Shown here: piece by piece, positions 34,020-45,378 of the stretch
Layout of the letters: the number at the start of each line of letters is the position of its first letter
How positions within the stretch are numbered: position 1 is the stretch's first letter
Assembly (NCBI RefSeq): GCF_037042905.1
Contig: NC_087252.1
Span: forward strand, 38,148,556 to 38,212,555
Origin: Lytechinus pictus
Lineage: Eukaryota; Echinodermata; Echinoidea; Temnopleuroida; Toxopneustidae
Length of the DNA: 64,000 nucleotides
Direction: 5' to 3'
Translations under genes and position numbers: made by a program
The notes under the pieces: model-generated
What the model saw: only the letters and a program-made list of their open reading frames with translations
Databases searched by the model: none
What the model was told of the DNA's origin: nothing

Positions 34020-35230
34020 CAACGTTGGCTCCACGTTGGAAACTTGAAAGTCGTTGGATGTTGGAAAAACTTGATGGATTAACGTTGAATCGACGTTGGA
34101 AACTAGTTTGATGGAAAGATGATGGACAATCAACAATGACACGACGTTGCAACGTTGGAAACTTGTTAGTTGGAGAGTTGTTGGACAGTCGACAATGTCA
34201 CAACGTTGGAAACACGTTTGATTGGATAGTTGTTGAACAGCCAGCAATGGCACAACGTTGGCAACGTTGGAAACTAGTTCGCTGGAAAGTTGTTGAACAA
34301 CCGACAATGGCACAACGTTGACAAAGTTGGAAACTAGTTTGTTGGAGATTTGTTGGACAGTCGACAATGGCACAACGTTGGAGACTAGTAAGTTGGAGAG
34401 TTGTTGGACAGTCGACAATGTCACAACGTTGGAGACACGTTTGATTGGATAGTTGTTGACAGCCAGCAAAGGCACAACGTTGACAACGTTGGAAACTAGT
34501 TTGCTGGAAAGTTGTTGAACAATCAACAATGACACGACGTTGGCAACGTTGGAAACTTGTTAGTTGGAGAGTTGTTGGATAGTCGACGATGGCACAACGT
34601 TGGAAACTGGTAGATTGGAGATTAGTTAGATAGTATACAATGACACAACGTTGATAAAGCTGGAAACTAGTTAGATGGAAAGTTGTTGAACAACTGACAC
34701 TGGCACAACGTTGGAAACTGGTAGATTGGAGATCAGTAGGATAGTCGACGATGACACAACGTTGGCAACGTTGGAAAGTTGTTGAACAAAAGACAATGGC
34801 ACAACATTGGAAACTAGTGTGTTGGAGATTTGTTGGACAGCCAACAACGTCACAACGTTGGAAACGCGTGTCTGATTGGATAGGTGTTGAACAGCCAACA
34901 AAGGCACAGCGTTGACTACGTCGGAAACTACTAGTAGTTCGATGGAGAGTTGCTGAACAACCGACAAAGGAACAACGTTGAAAACTATTTTCTTGGAGAT
35001 TTGTTGGACAGTCGACAATGGCACAACGTTGGCAAAGTTGGAAACTAGTTTGATGGAGAGTTGTTGAACAACGGACAATGGCACAACGTGGAGCGTTATT
35101 GGAATAGTTTATTGGAGAGTTGTTGACACAATGTTGGAAACTATAGTTTGTTGGATATTTGTTTGACAGTCAACATAATATCCCGGCATAATATACCCAG
35201 TGTTGAGAACGTTAGAAACTGGTTCATTGA
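34020..35230. repeat. Left subterminal array, AACGTTGGAAACTAGT units
   Basis: About twenty diverged units of roughly 55-60 bp, alternating two versions, with CACAACGTTGGAAACTAGTT, GTTGGA(G/A)AGTTGTTGGAC and AGTCGACAATG(G/T)CAC phrases. The minus-strand frames that cross it (VSNVVPLSVVQQLSN-type repeats) are by-products of the unit. Order within the array is mixed, pointing to repeated unequal exchange. Confidence 0.9.
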
Positions 35231-36063
35231 AGAATTGATAATGATATACAGACGACTACTCGCATAATTTCCAATGGGGCCAAGGGGGGGGGGGTCGATC
35301 AAGTAAGTTTGCTTGTCTATCCATGTCACCCTTGGTATCCCCCAGCAATAAGGGGAAAAGAAATCGAGAGAGAAGGAAAATAATGGGAAGGGAAAGAGGA
35401 ACTAAAACTAAGTCTAAGGGGAAAACAAAAATAAAGATGAGGTAGAATAGAGAGGCTGCATGCACCGGGGGATGCAAATGTGTCGATTAATATAGAAAAT
35501 AAAGGAGAAAAACAAGAAAAAAATGTAGTTCAAGACCAGAATTTCCAGAAACGCCCTCGTCCTTTGCAGCTGGCTAGGCCTTTCACAGTAAGTACGAGAT
35601 ATGTCATAGGCCTAACGTCACATAACTAGAAGAAATTGAAGAAGGAAATACAAGCATCAAATGTGCCTATTTAAAAATACCATACTATTCTGATGCGCAA
35701 AATTAGTCGCGACGTCGGACTCCTTCTGTCATGTCTAGTCTGTGTAGTCTGCTTCCTTCAATTTTGAACTTGAAGAATCTGGCAGAATTTGGACTGGATA
35801 TTACAATTAAATTCCAGAATATATATGATCTGGAACAGTACTTATAAGCTGCATATTTAGGACCTACAATCTACAGTGGAATTTTCTCTGCACTTGCAGA
35901 TAATCGGTAACTGCAACCATTGATCCCCTCCGAAAGATCCCGGACTCCGGAGTCAGCTTCTGTGCGCGTACAGTCCGACGCTATTATATTCGTGTAAGTA
36001 GTAGTAAAGTAGTACTTAACACCAGTCACGGCACAGTATAACATATGGCAGTGTATCCTATTA

Positions 36064-36904
36064 GTATTACCGGACACCTTTATTTCAGTGCTTTAAAAAT
36101 GACAACTAGAGGAAATACAATCAAGAAATATTTGCACTTGCTATTCCAAAAATTATGAATATGATATTGATAAAATTATTTTATATTTACCAACCGTTTT
36201 CTTTGCATCGCAATTGTCGCATACCCCTCCACGAAAAACAGTTATTTTCGCGCGCGAAAAATTTCATCATGATTCCGGACGCGCGCCGGACGGGTAAAGA
36301 TATTCTTCATTATAATGATGTAAGAAAGAATTTGTGTGAATTTTTCTTCATATATCATATCATACATAAATTCTAAGCTTATGTTTTTTTTTCACATCAA
36401 ATCTGAGCAGATGTTGGTAATAAATTCGTGTTTGATAAATTTTATTTTGACTTCTTAGCTGCATGTTCCATGGCACTGTCCAATACTATGCTCGTTTGTA
36501 TCGTAACGCTCATCAGGTTTGATGAGCTGTCGATAGACGGCTCTAGTCACGGTAAACCTCACGCACGGTATACCTCGAGTCTAGCCGTCGACGATTAACC
36601 ACAAAACACCACACTTCATCATTCGATCAAAGGAGCGGACGAGACTGAAATTCGGCAAAATCAGGCCCATTTTTTCATCAGAAAATATATCAATTGTTAA
36701 TGCAAAACTACCTTATATGATATTTTAATCATTTTCTGTCATTTTAGAGATAAATAAGGTAAAAGTTTGATTTTTTCGCCTTGTTTTAGCAATCTTGTTC
36801 TATGTATTGCTCTGTGAAATTGAATTGCGGAAGTCTTACGGTACGAAATTGTTTTCGTACGCAGTACTATGCGCGTCCGGAATCATGATAGTGTCCGGTA
36901 ATAC
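36064..36904. mobile_element. Nested element with GTATTACCGGACAC ends
   Basis: A 14-bp perfect terminal inverted repeat (GTATTACCGGACAC and its inverse) bounds 841 bp inside the larger element. A GATTCCGGACGCGCG phrase near 36269 and its relative GCGCGTCCGGAATC near 36871 are also inverse copies. Non-coding. No target duplication is evident. Confidence 0.6.
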
Positions 36905-37014
36905 AATACGTAACTATACTAACTAACCTCGTAATTAGCTTGTGTGAGTGACTAATACTAACCTCGCAATACGTGTGAGTGGGAACGAGTATGCGATACC
37001 AAGGGCAAGGCAAC

Positions 37015-37496
37015 AGTCATTGGGTGATTTCAATAATTTCAAGTACAGTGTTGAAATATGGTGTTGTTGTTGTGACAACACCATACTTGAATCAGGCTGG
37101 TGTTGAAATTGACCTCGGAAAATATGGTGTATTTCCGGCAGTTTGTGTTGAAGGCTGGTGTTGATTGTCATCTGCTGAACCCAACACTGCACTGTGGCTG
37201 CATGGTGTTGATGATCTACATGCAATTTCCCCATTCAGCAACACCGACCCCCAGGGATTGGGAGAATCGTGATTTAAAGTTCAGTGTTGGTGTTGATGAA
37301 CTGTAGCTCACGAACAGGGGGTGAACACGACGAACCATTTCCGTAAAATTATCTTTTACATTTAAGATTAGAGCAAATCATTAGAGTTTTAATACATTTC
37401 AATGAAAAATAATATTACGCTTGGTGTTGGAGCTCAGTTCAGCAGCCCTTTCACACTCTCAACACCGTACACCGTACTTGAAATCACCCAATGACT
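37015..37496. mobile_element. Nested MITE with CATTGGGTGATTTCA ends
   Basis: The ends AGTCATTGGGTGATTTCA and its perfect inverse bound about 480 bp. A further inverse match inside includes AAGTACAGTGTTGA (left) and TCAACACCGTAC plus GTACTTGAAAT (right). The interior is rich in GGTGTTG/CAACACC. The inverted match may extend a little outward (GGCAAGGCAAC against GGTAGCA), so the borders are approximate. Confidence 0.6.
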
Positions 37497-38199
37497 TGCT
37501 ACCTGGCATTCCTGCCTTATTTATTATACGCTGCCTTGAATTGACCTGGTCGGTCCTGCCTGGCCTAGCCTGGACCGAGTGTTTCCAACTGCAGTCAAAC
37601 CTGTAGTTGCTATGTGAGGCATGCTACACTTGACGCTGATGAAATATAATTTAATAGTTATGGCACGAGCGAGACTAGGCCATGGCCATGCATATTGAGA
37701 TATCAGTTGACTTCTATCTTAATCAAAAAGAGGCACTCTTTAGTTACAGTAGGCAGTAGCTACATTACTCTGAGTGAGGCCAATCTACGCGACCTCCTTT
37801 TTTTATTTTGTAAGTACTGAGCATAGAGATGTATGGTACTGAGAGACTGCAATTACACATGTGAGTTTTTGTGATGATTACTGACGTTGCAATTGGCATT
37901 GCATACCGAGTCATTAAACAATTGTAGACAGAAACAGAGATTGCAACTCGCAAGAAAATGTAATACATCTTAATTCTTATTACATATGCATATGTTTTTT
38001 TGGTATTAGTCTTGTTTGAGAAAAAGAGGATGTCAAAAAAGTTTGAATGCTACAAAGGCCTTAATAAATATCACACGTAATTCTCTTGATTCCTCTTAAA
38101 TATGTGAAGAGACTTGTAACAGAAAGAATGAAAAGAAATGAATAGCTGTAATAATAGTTGTAATGTTTTTTTATAGAATCATGAACAGGTTACAGATGA

Positions 38200-39420
38200 T
38201 GATGGCACAGTGTTGAAAACTGTTTGATGGAGATGGCACATCGTTGGATTTGTTTAAAATTAGACCAACAAAGAATCAATGTTACAAGAACATTTAACCG
38301 ATATTAGACAAACATTAAATCAACGTTTACGCCAACGTTGGACTAAGATTGGACTAAAGTTGAATCAACTTTCCATCAACATTGGACCAACATTATACCA
38401 ACGTTGGATCAACGTCACCCAACGTTGGACCAACATTGGACCAACGCTGCCATACCTGCCTCATCTGGACAAAATGATTATGCACTCATGAATATTCATT
38501 GCATCAGTAAATGACAAAATTTTTAGGTAATATTGCTATAATAATGAGAGTATTTATGTTTATTCAATATTTCCACCATGAAAAGTTTCAGAAAAGTATG
38601 TGGCTCCTTTACCATATCATTTATAATCAAAACATATTATTCTAGGTGAAATTTTCAAGGTTAAGTGTGGAAAATGATATTAACTGTATTCTGCCAAGTA
38701 TAGCAAAGTTGCTCTATATATAGGAGTCAATGACAGGATACAGTGGATAGGTGTAGGATGATAGGAATAGGATATAGGATTAGGATGTAGGATTTTAGGA
38801 TAGGATAAGACATGATGATAAAGATTAGAGTGTAGAGTTGTAATGGTGGACTTCACCTTGAAACCAATTAATGTTTTGTTAATTACTGCCATACGTTGGA
38901 GCAATGTTGGAGCAACGTTGTGACAACGTTGTAACAATGTTGGAGCAATGTTGCCAGACAACGTTGGAGCATTGTTGCTGGACAGCGTTGAACCAACGTT
39001 GTAAACATAGTTGGACTGACGATGTATGCACGTGCACGTCCATCGCTGCTTCAACGTTGCCCATCAACGTTGCAGCAACGCTGTTATTGATGACTCAGCC
39101 GACATTATACCAACGTTGGAGCATTGATGGTGGACAACGTTGAACTGACGTTGAAAATGTTGTTGGTCTGACGATGTATGGACATGCACTTCTATCGATG
39201 ATGCAACGTTGCTTACCAACGTTGTAGCAATGTTGTATTTGACTATTTAGCCAACATTGGATCAACGTTGCCAGACAACGTTGAACTGAAGTTGGAAATG
39301 TTGTTGGTCTGACGATGTATGCGCGTGCACTTCTATCGATGATGCAACGTTTGCCTACCAACGTTGAGGCAACGTTGGGAAAAAATTTCCCAACGTTGAT
39401 CCAACGTTGGTCCAACGCTG
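38200..39420. repeat. Right subterminal array, CCAACGTTGG units
   Basis: Clusters at about 38200-38460 and 38890-39420 consist of short diverged units such as ACCAACGTTGGA, AACATTGGACC and GGAGCAATGTTG. A longer unit (GTTGGTCTGACGATGTATG followed by CATGCACTTCTATCGATGAT) is repeated about three times, near 39010, 39164 and 39305. The match to the left array is inverse overall, making this the opposite end of the 34004 element. The gap between the clusters holds AGGAT-type simple repeats (38740-38810). Confidence 0.85.
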
Positions 39421-39436
39421 TATTGTTACCTGGGTA

Positions 39437-41704
39437 GGTTTCATTTAAAGTATACATCCGAAGAATCAAAAGTATTTTATAATGACTTTATGTGGTCATC
39501 ATTGTAAAGGGGAAGTATTACTAATCAGATATATAACTTCACTTTTCAAAATAGTGATCAGAGTTTGCAGAAATCAGCTCTCAAAAATGATTTATTTTCA
39601 TGCCATATTTCTGCCTTCCACCGGTCCTCTTGCGAGCTCCAGCTGAGTGACGTCACACAATGAGCAGTGAGCAGCTGAGCTGACAGCAGCCCATTGGAGA
39701 CGATCTTTCCAATCAGCGTTTTTTGCTCTTAGAATTGTTTATTGCTCTTAAGATTGGTCTTGTTATATAGATAAAAGTTTGAATTTACTGAACAGTGAAA
39801 AAAGTGCACATTTAACGTATTTTGGTAACCGATATTTAGCTTAGAAATTTTTTTTTTTCAAGAAATATATGTGAATAAACAAAGCATATTTTCACGTAGA
39901 AATCACACTTGCGTCACATTAATTTTATAATCAATATAAAGCATAGACATTCTTCTTTATGACTGAACAAAAATTATGAAATTTCATTAAGTAGCAAAGT
40001 CAGGAACCACAAAAAAAACAAGGCAATATCCATCGCGAAATGACTGAAATTGCAGTTGAATTGCCGAAGCATTATTAGGCAACAGCGGCGAGCGGACTTT
40101 ATTTTATATATCTTAAAAATGCCATTCCGATAGGGCAATGGTCTGTGGCCAAATGCGTTGGCCATTGTTTTGTCATGTGCGAGGACCCTGGTTCGAAACT
40201 CGGATTTTTATTTTCTGGGCATTTTTTTTTTCCTTCCCCGTCCCTACCCATCTTTTTTTCTCTTTTTATTTTCTTGTGAAATTCTATTCAGACCTGTATT
40301 CATCAAATCTTGCTTCTTAATTGCTGCTTTTGATTTTCAAGTTCTTGATTAGATTATTTCTACTCTTATTTGGGATGGGAGGGGTAGAGTTAAAAGTCAA
40401 GTCCACATCAACTAAAAATTATTTGAATAGAGTAATTTCCCTTGTTGTTTTTACTAAAAACAGTCATATACACAAAACAATGATATGCAAATTAGAGTTG
40501 TCACTCACATCACATTCGTTTCTGTTTTTTGTGGCATTTTGTCTTTTATTCTTTGCAGATTTGACGATAGGAAACTCTTCATCTGATCACAAAAGGTTAT
40601 ATTTACGGAACTGTTAAAATAGTAATTATATAAATTTGAATCAAAGTTTTTTATGAAATTTCCTGCAATATCTTGTTATTTTTCTTTAAATTCAAATGAA
40701 TTTTTGATTGCGTGGACTTCTCCTTTACTCTTAATGTAGGGAATGCATAGCAAAATTTATCCAGAAACAAAATTGTCTTAGAATATGCAAATCAGTAATT
40801 GGACACATGTTCACTTTTCTTTCATCCAGGCCACTTCCTCACATCCACCAGGCTTTCAGTCTTATAACAAAAATGATGAACCATCACACAACAGCACACA
40901 ACATTCACAGTGCTTCACAATAAATATTTTACTTCTGTTCATACATGCAATAAATATTGTGGAAAACAAATAAAAGGCGTACCCATATTCAAATACCGTT
41001 TAAAAGGACAAATACATTATACCTTTCGAGAAAAATCAGCACGTTAAATATCTGATAACAAAACATAATTATGGGGCACTGCAAGAAACTTATGTTCAAT
41101 TGCAAATCAAGCGTAAGTCTTAAATTCAAATTCAAGCGTAATAAGGTCGAGTTGCAATCGCAATTCAACTACATGTTTAATCAAAGGACTTACCCTTGAT
41201 TTGGGACGTGTGATTGAGTATAACATTTCTCGCAAAATGCCCTAGTAACATTAAAATTGTTCTTTCGTTTTAAATTGTGTGTTATTATTTTTGACAAGCT
41301 GTATTCCTGTCCAAGTCAAATTTCTTAGTTCTCTCCAAAACTGTGCTCAAAATTGTTTCCAAGATTGATAAAGAAATTTTTTCTTTTGTATCATTATCAG
41401 TCCACAACTTGCAAACCGTAGGTCCTGGAAAGAGTGAAGAAAAAAATTGCTATATCCAAATCATAGTAAAAGGACATGATGGAATCTCCCAGATTGAGGT
41501 AGCAAGCAGAGACCAGAAGTCACCAGAGTCAGCAAGTTTGCAGATCTGTGTGTAGAAGAGAGTAAAAAAGAAATAGTTTAAATAATCAAATCAAAGTATG
41601 AATTTAATTATCGTGATGATTGATGACGTGCGGTGGCATGTAATTCCCGGTAAACAACAAATGATAGTAGGTTTAGACACCTGAAAAGTTCCACTCAGAA
41701 CACT
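39437..41704. other. Non-coding interval
   Basis: No gene recognised. A sequence around 40135-40195 with GATAGGGCAATGG and GGTTCGAAACTC resembles tRNA A and B boxes but does not fold as a tRNA. T-runs lie at 39849-39858 and 40225-40235. Confidence 0.4.
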
Positions 41705-41868
41705 GGTGCTCTACCTCAAGTGATGTTTGTGTAGGCCCCACTCCACTTCACTACCGCTACACTACCGTACATGTACGCCACACCTACCCGGGTAGGTGTG
41801 TAGCGTAGTGTAGGCTGTAGCAGTAGTGAAGTGGAGACTACACGAACATCACTTGAGGTACGGTGCTC
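41705..41868. repeat. ~160-bp near-perfect palindrome
   Basis: Centred on CCTACCCGGGTAGG at 41790/41791. The arms (about 41711-41790 and 41791-41860) share ACCTCAAGTGATGTT and TCCACTTCACTAC in inverse orientation and differ at scattered positions and small indels. There is almost no loop, unlike ordinary MITEs. Frames crossing it are not coding. Confidence 0.85.
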
Positions 41869-42987
41869 TCTGAGTCTCTGTGTCATTACAAAGATTGCAT
41901 TTATCTTCATTGTTGAAGGCATTACGCATGCATATATGCAGCAACGCTCTAATCAGAAAGAAACACCAGACTCTAATTTTGGCCCACCCAAGGGTTCATT
42001 ACATGCCGCCGCGCACAGAAAATTCAAGCCATAGAAGTCGTGTGTTGTGGACCCAAGAAGTGAGATCCCAGCACGCGCGACCCACTAGTTAGAAATCCAC
42101 TGCCAAACGCGGTTCGTGGTGCGAGGTTAGTATACTAATACTAACCTCGCAATACATGTGAGTGATTTTGGCCAGGAATCAGGGTAATCACTGCTGAAAA
42201 TTTGTCTGGCTTCATGACACCGGCATCATGGTGATATAATTCTGTGTATAATAAAAACTTAAACATTCCTCTGAAACAGCAGATTTTCAGCCATGGTCCA
42301 TACCAGTGCTCCTAAATAATTTAATTGCCTGCCTGAGTCCTGACCAGTTTTAGAAATCTGAAGAAAAAATCTGCTGGAATTGTGCAAAAACATTATTTCT
42401 AAAATAAAGACTTTTTAATTTTAATAGTAGTTATGCCAAAATGCATGATTCTAAACTTATATCAGATCTGTATCTGTCATCTGACCTGAATGCATCGTCA
42501 GAACAAGTACAGTTTCCAAACATGCTTACCTTGACTTTTGACTGGATCAAACAGCGTAACCTGCAACATGCATCGGGAGCAAGTGAATGGGACCGTGCAG
42601 CTTGGCCTTGGAGTTTTTCAATAGTTAGTAGAGCAACACAACGAAGACTGTCGAGTGGACAAAATCGATCTTTCCAGTTCACAATTCAATAAAAAACGGG
42701 CAAAATAACACATTTCTGGTTCCCTTATAGTCTGAAGTTGTCGAAAACAGAATTCGGATATCACAATACATGAAGAAAACGGTAAATTCGAAGAAAAATA
42801 GAGACCAGGAAGGTGAATCAGCTATCAGTGTACTGCTGGCTTGCACTGAGCTAGAGCTGAGTGAGTCGATCATGTGACGTCATTATTCTCTAATAATTTC
42901 ATTTCTTGCATTTCCACGACATCAATAAGACTTTTTAGTGACATATTTGTGTATAAAAAGACAAGACCTTTCCATTCATATATAATT
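41869..42987. other. Non-coding interval
   Basis: No gene recognised. A relative of the 10988 palindrome lies at 42121-42150 (GCGAGGTTAGTATACTAATA followed by CTAACCTCGC), where one half has an extra ACTAAT. Confidence 0.4.
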
Positions 42988-45107
42988 TGTCTATAATCTT
43001 GGTACTGAGACCCCATTCTCCATGGTTCAAGAGCAGCTTTCATATTGAAAAGCGGGAAAGACGTCGCCTAGAGACCTTGTGGAGAAACTTTGGACTTGAG
43101 ATTCATCGGCAGATGTATACATTCGTCAATCAAAGTCAACAAACTCCAATGACCTGTTCACATAAAATGCAAAAGACCAGAGACGACTCTTCAGTATTGC
43201 TGATAAAGTCCTTCATCGCAAGAGCAAGTCTCCTCTCCCACAGCACCAGTCAAAGGAACAGCTATCCAAAGAATTTTGTAAGTTCTTTGATTAAAAGATC
43301 TCAAACATCCGCCAAGGATGCCAGATTGCTGATGACCTAAGCCTTCCTTCTGCTGGAATACTGTCATCACCTAGTAACTTGTCGGTTTTCGAAGAGGTAA
43401 CAGAGGATGAGGTACGTCGCATTGTATTTTCTTCACCACCAAAATCATGTGATCTTGATCCTATCCGAACTCTGTTGCTCAAATCCTGTTCTTCTACTGT
43501 GATCTCTATTGTGACATCAATCATTGATACCTCTTCACAATCTGGAGAAGTCCCAGAAGTTTTGAAAGTTGCACAAGTTAATCCAGTGCTGAAGAAGTCA
43601 AAACTGGATCCAGAGAACATGAGCAACTATCGCCCGATCTCCAACCTCAGCTTCTTGAGCAAGACACTGGAGCGCGTCGTGATGAACCAGTTGAGTTCCT
43701 ACATCACATATATTCTCTCCATGATACATTCCAGTCTGCCTATCGTGCCAATCATAGTGTCGAGACAGCGATCCTCAGAGTCCAGAATGATCAACTTTCC
43801 GGCATGGATCAATAGAAGATATCGCTTCTAGTCCTACTGGACCTTTCAGCAGCATTCGACACTGTCGACCATGATATTCTTCTCCGTCGACTTAGTGACC
43901 TATATGAAATCAGCGGAGTCGCACTACAGTGGTTTCGATCGTACCTGACAGGAAGGACAAGCTATGTTTCCGTCGACGGTGCGAGATCCGACTCATCAAC
44001 GCTGAAGTATGGCGTTCCTCAAGGCACTGTCCTCGGCCCGCAGTTGTTCAGCATGTACACTTCGCCCATATCTCACATCATCAAGAGGCACGGACTCCAG
44101 TACCACCGATATGCAGATGATACACATATTTACTGTACCATCAACTCATCTCAAACTGAGGTCAATTTAGGTCTTCAGCGCATTGATTCCTGTGTAGCTG
44201 ACCTCCAGGAATAGCTGTCTAATAACTATCTCAAGATGAATGAGGACAAGACGGAATTCCTTGTTGTGGGATCTCGTCAACAACGAGCCAAAGTTACAAT
44301 AAACCATCTAAGAATTGGCAACTCTTTAATCAAGCCTTCTGATCAAGTGAGAAACCTTGGAGTGGTGTTTGATTCCTCACTTACAATGGAGCATCATGTC
44401 ACAGGCACTTCCATGGCTGCCTGTATCTCTATCCGTAATCTTGGAAGGATCCGCAAGCATGTAACTAAGAAAGTTGCTGAACTCCTTGTTCATGCCTTTG
44501 TCACAACCCGACTGGACATTTGCAACTCGATTTTGACTGGTTTGACTCATCATCAACTGCACAGACTTCAGCGTCTGCAGAACATGACCGCATGGACATC
44601 TTGTGTCCCTTCAAAGAAAGAGAGTCCACATTACTCCAATTCTGCGTGATCTACATTGGCTGCCTGTCAACCAAAGAATAGCCTATAAACTTCGTATTTA
44701 TAGCGCTTAACGATAATTCTCCACCCTATATATCAGAGCTCTTATCTCAGCATAGACCAACACGCAGTCTCAGATCAGCAGATCAAGCATTGCTGAGGGA
44801 ATCTCTCAGCCACACAACTTGGGGTGACATAGCCTTCTACATCTCCTCTGGACCAAAGCTGTGGAATAGCCTTCCCCAATTTATCAGGAGAGCAGAGACC
44901 CAATCAACTTTTGAGTCTTACCTGAAGAACTTTCTGTTCCCCACTCCAACACTTTATTGCAAGAATAACTCAATTGTAGCATTACTATGACAGTAACTGA
45001 ATGATGATCCTAAACACTGTTTGAAGACATTGAAATTTGTGAGATATTTCCTATTTTTTAGCAAGCGCCATGAGCGCCCAGCTGAGGCGGATACCGGCGC
45101 TATACAA
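42988..45107 (+). mobile_element. CR1/L2-like non-LTR retrotransposon, 5'-truncated and broken
   Basis: The retained part covers the end of the endonuclease-RT linker to the 3' tail. In order: PHSPWFKSSFHIEKRERRRL (linker), FSSPPKSCDLDPI and NYRPISNLSFLSKTLERVV (fingers), DLSAAFDTVDHDILL (first catalytic Asp), GVPQGTVLGP, RYADDTHIY (catalytic Asp pair), LGVVFDSSLTMEHH and the C-terminal GPKLWNSLPQFIRRAE. The frame is broken: a shift near 43720, stops near 43814 and 44212, and further shifts near 44600 and 44700. The 3' end has the GCTGAGGCGGATACCGGCGC motif and a short CAT-repeat tail, usual for CR1/L2 elements. It would have copied itself by target-primed reverse transcription; it is now inactive. 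Confidence 0.93.
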
Positions 45108-45378
45108 GAACCCATCATCATCATCACCATAATTTATTGTTCGGATTAGACATGAAAATGAAATACTCCGACAATTTGCTTTGCCCAATTGATCGTGGGC
45201 CCGGCAGCCACTGTGCAGCGCCAGATCGACTAGGCTCTATCCCTTTAATCGTTGAACGCCAAACAGGGTAGCAGCAACTCCCATCTTTTAACGTGTTTTG
45301 GTCTGACGCGGCCGGGGTTTTAACCCCCGACCTCCCGGTTGTGAAGCTGACGCTCTACCAACTGAGCCAACACACCGG
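45108..45378 (-). mobile_element. tRNA-derived SINE, tail-to-tail with the LINE
   Basis: On the minus strand the element starts GTGTTGGCTCAGTTGGTAGA (A box) and continues with GGAGGTCGGGGGTTAAAACC (B box, degraded GGTTCGA). It then has a body with GGGAGTTGCTGCTACCCTG and ATCGATCTGGCGCTGC-type sequence, and ends in an ATG-repeat tail at about 45108-45130. The tail coincides with the CAT-repeat tail of the LINE on the other strand. The head is tRNA-like (Val-like anticodon loop CTTCACAACC), but the body shows it is a SINE, not a functional tRNA. Confidence 0.8.

Larger units (their letters stand above)
34004..39436. mobile_element. 5.4-kb inverted-repeat element with AACGTTGG arrays at both ends
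   Basis: The outermost 13 bp are perfect inverse copies (TACCCAGGTAACA at 34004 and TGTTACCTGGGTA ending at 39436); if TA is the target duplication, the element proper is 34006-39434. Just inside both ends lie long arrays of repeats centred on the palindrome CCAACGTTGG (34020-35230 and 38200-39420). No transposase frame is visible in the 3 kb between the arrays, so it is non-autonomous or decayed. At least two other inverted-repeat elements have inserted in the middle. I cannot assign a superfamily. Confidence 0.7.

Noticed and set aside
33987..35084. Minus-strand frames of 182 and 137 aa with VSNVVPLSVVQQLSN-type repeats
   Set aside because: The peptide repeat follows the DNA repeat of the subterminal array; the frame breaks at each indel and there is no start context or domain.
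40129..40200. tRNA-like sequence with A-box and B-box resemblance
   Set aside because: The B box GGTTCGAAACTC is good, but the T arm and acceptor stem do not pair. At most a SINE relic.
42431..42692. 83-aa frames on both strands at the same place
   Set aside because: Both are open by chance over the same 250 bp; neither has a recognisable domain or flanking splice sites that I trust.
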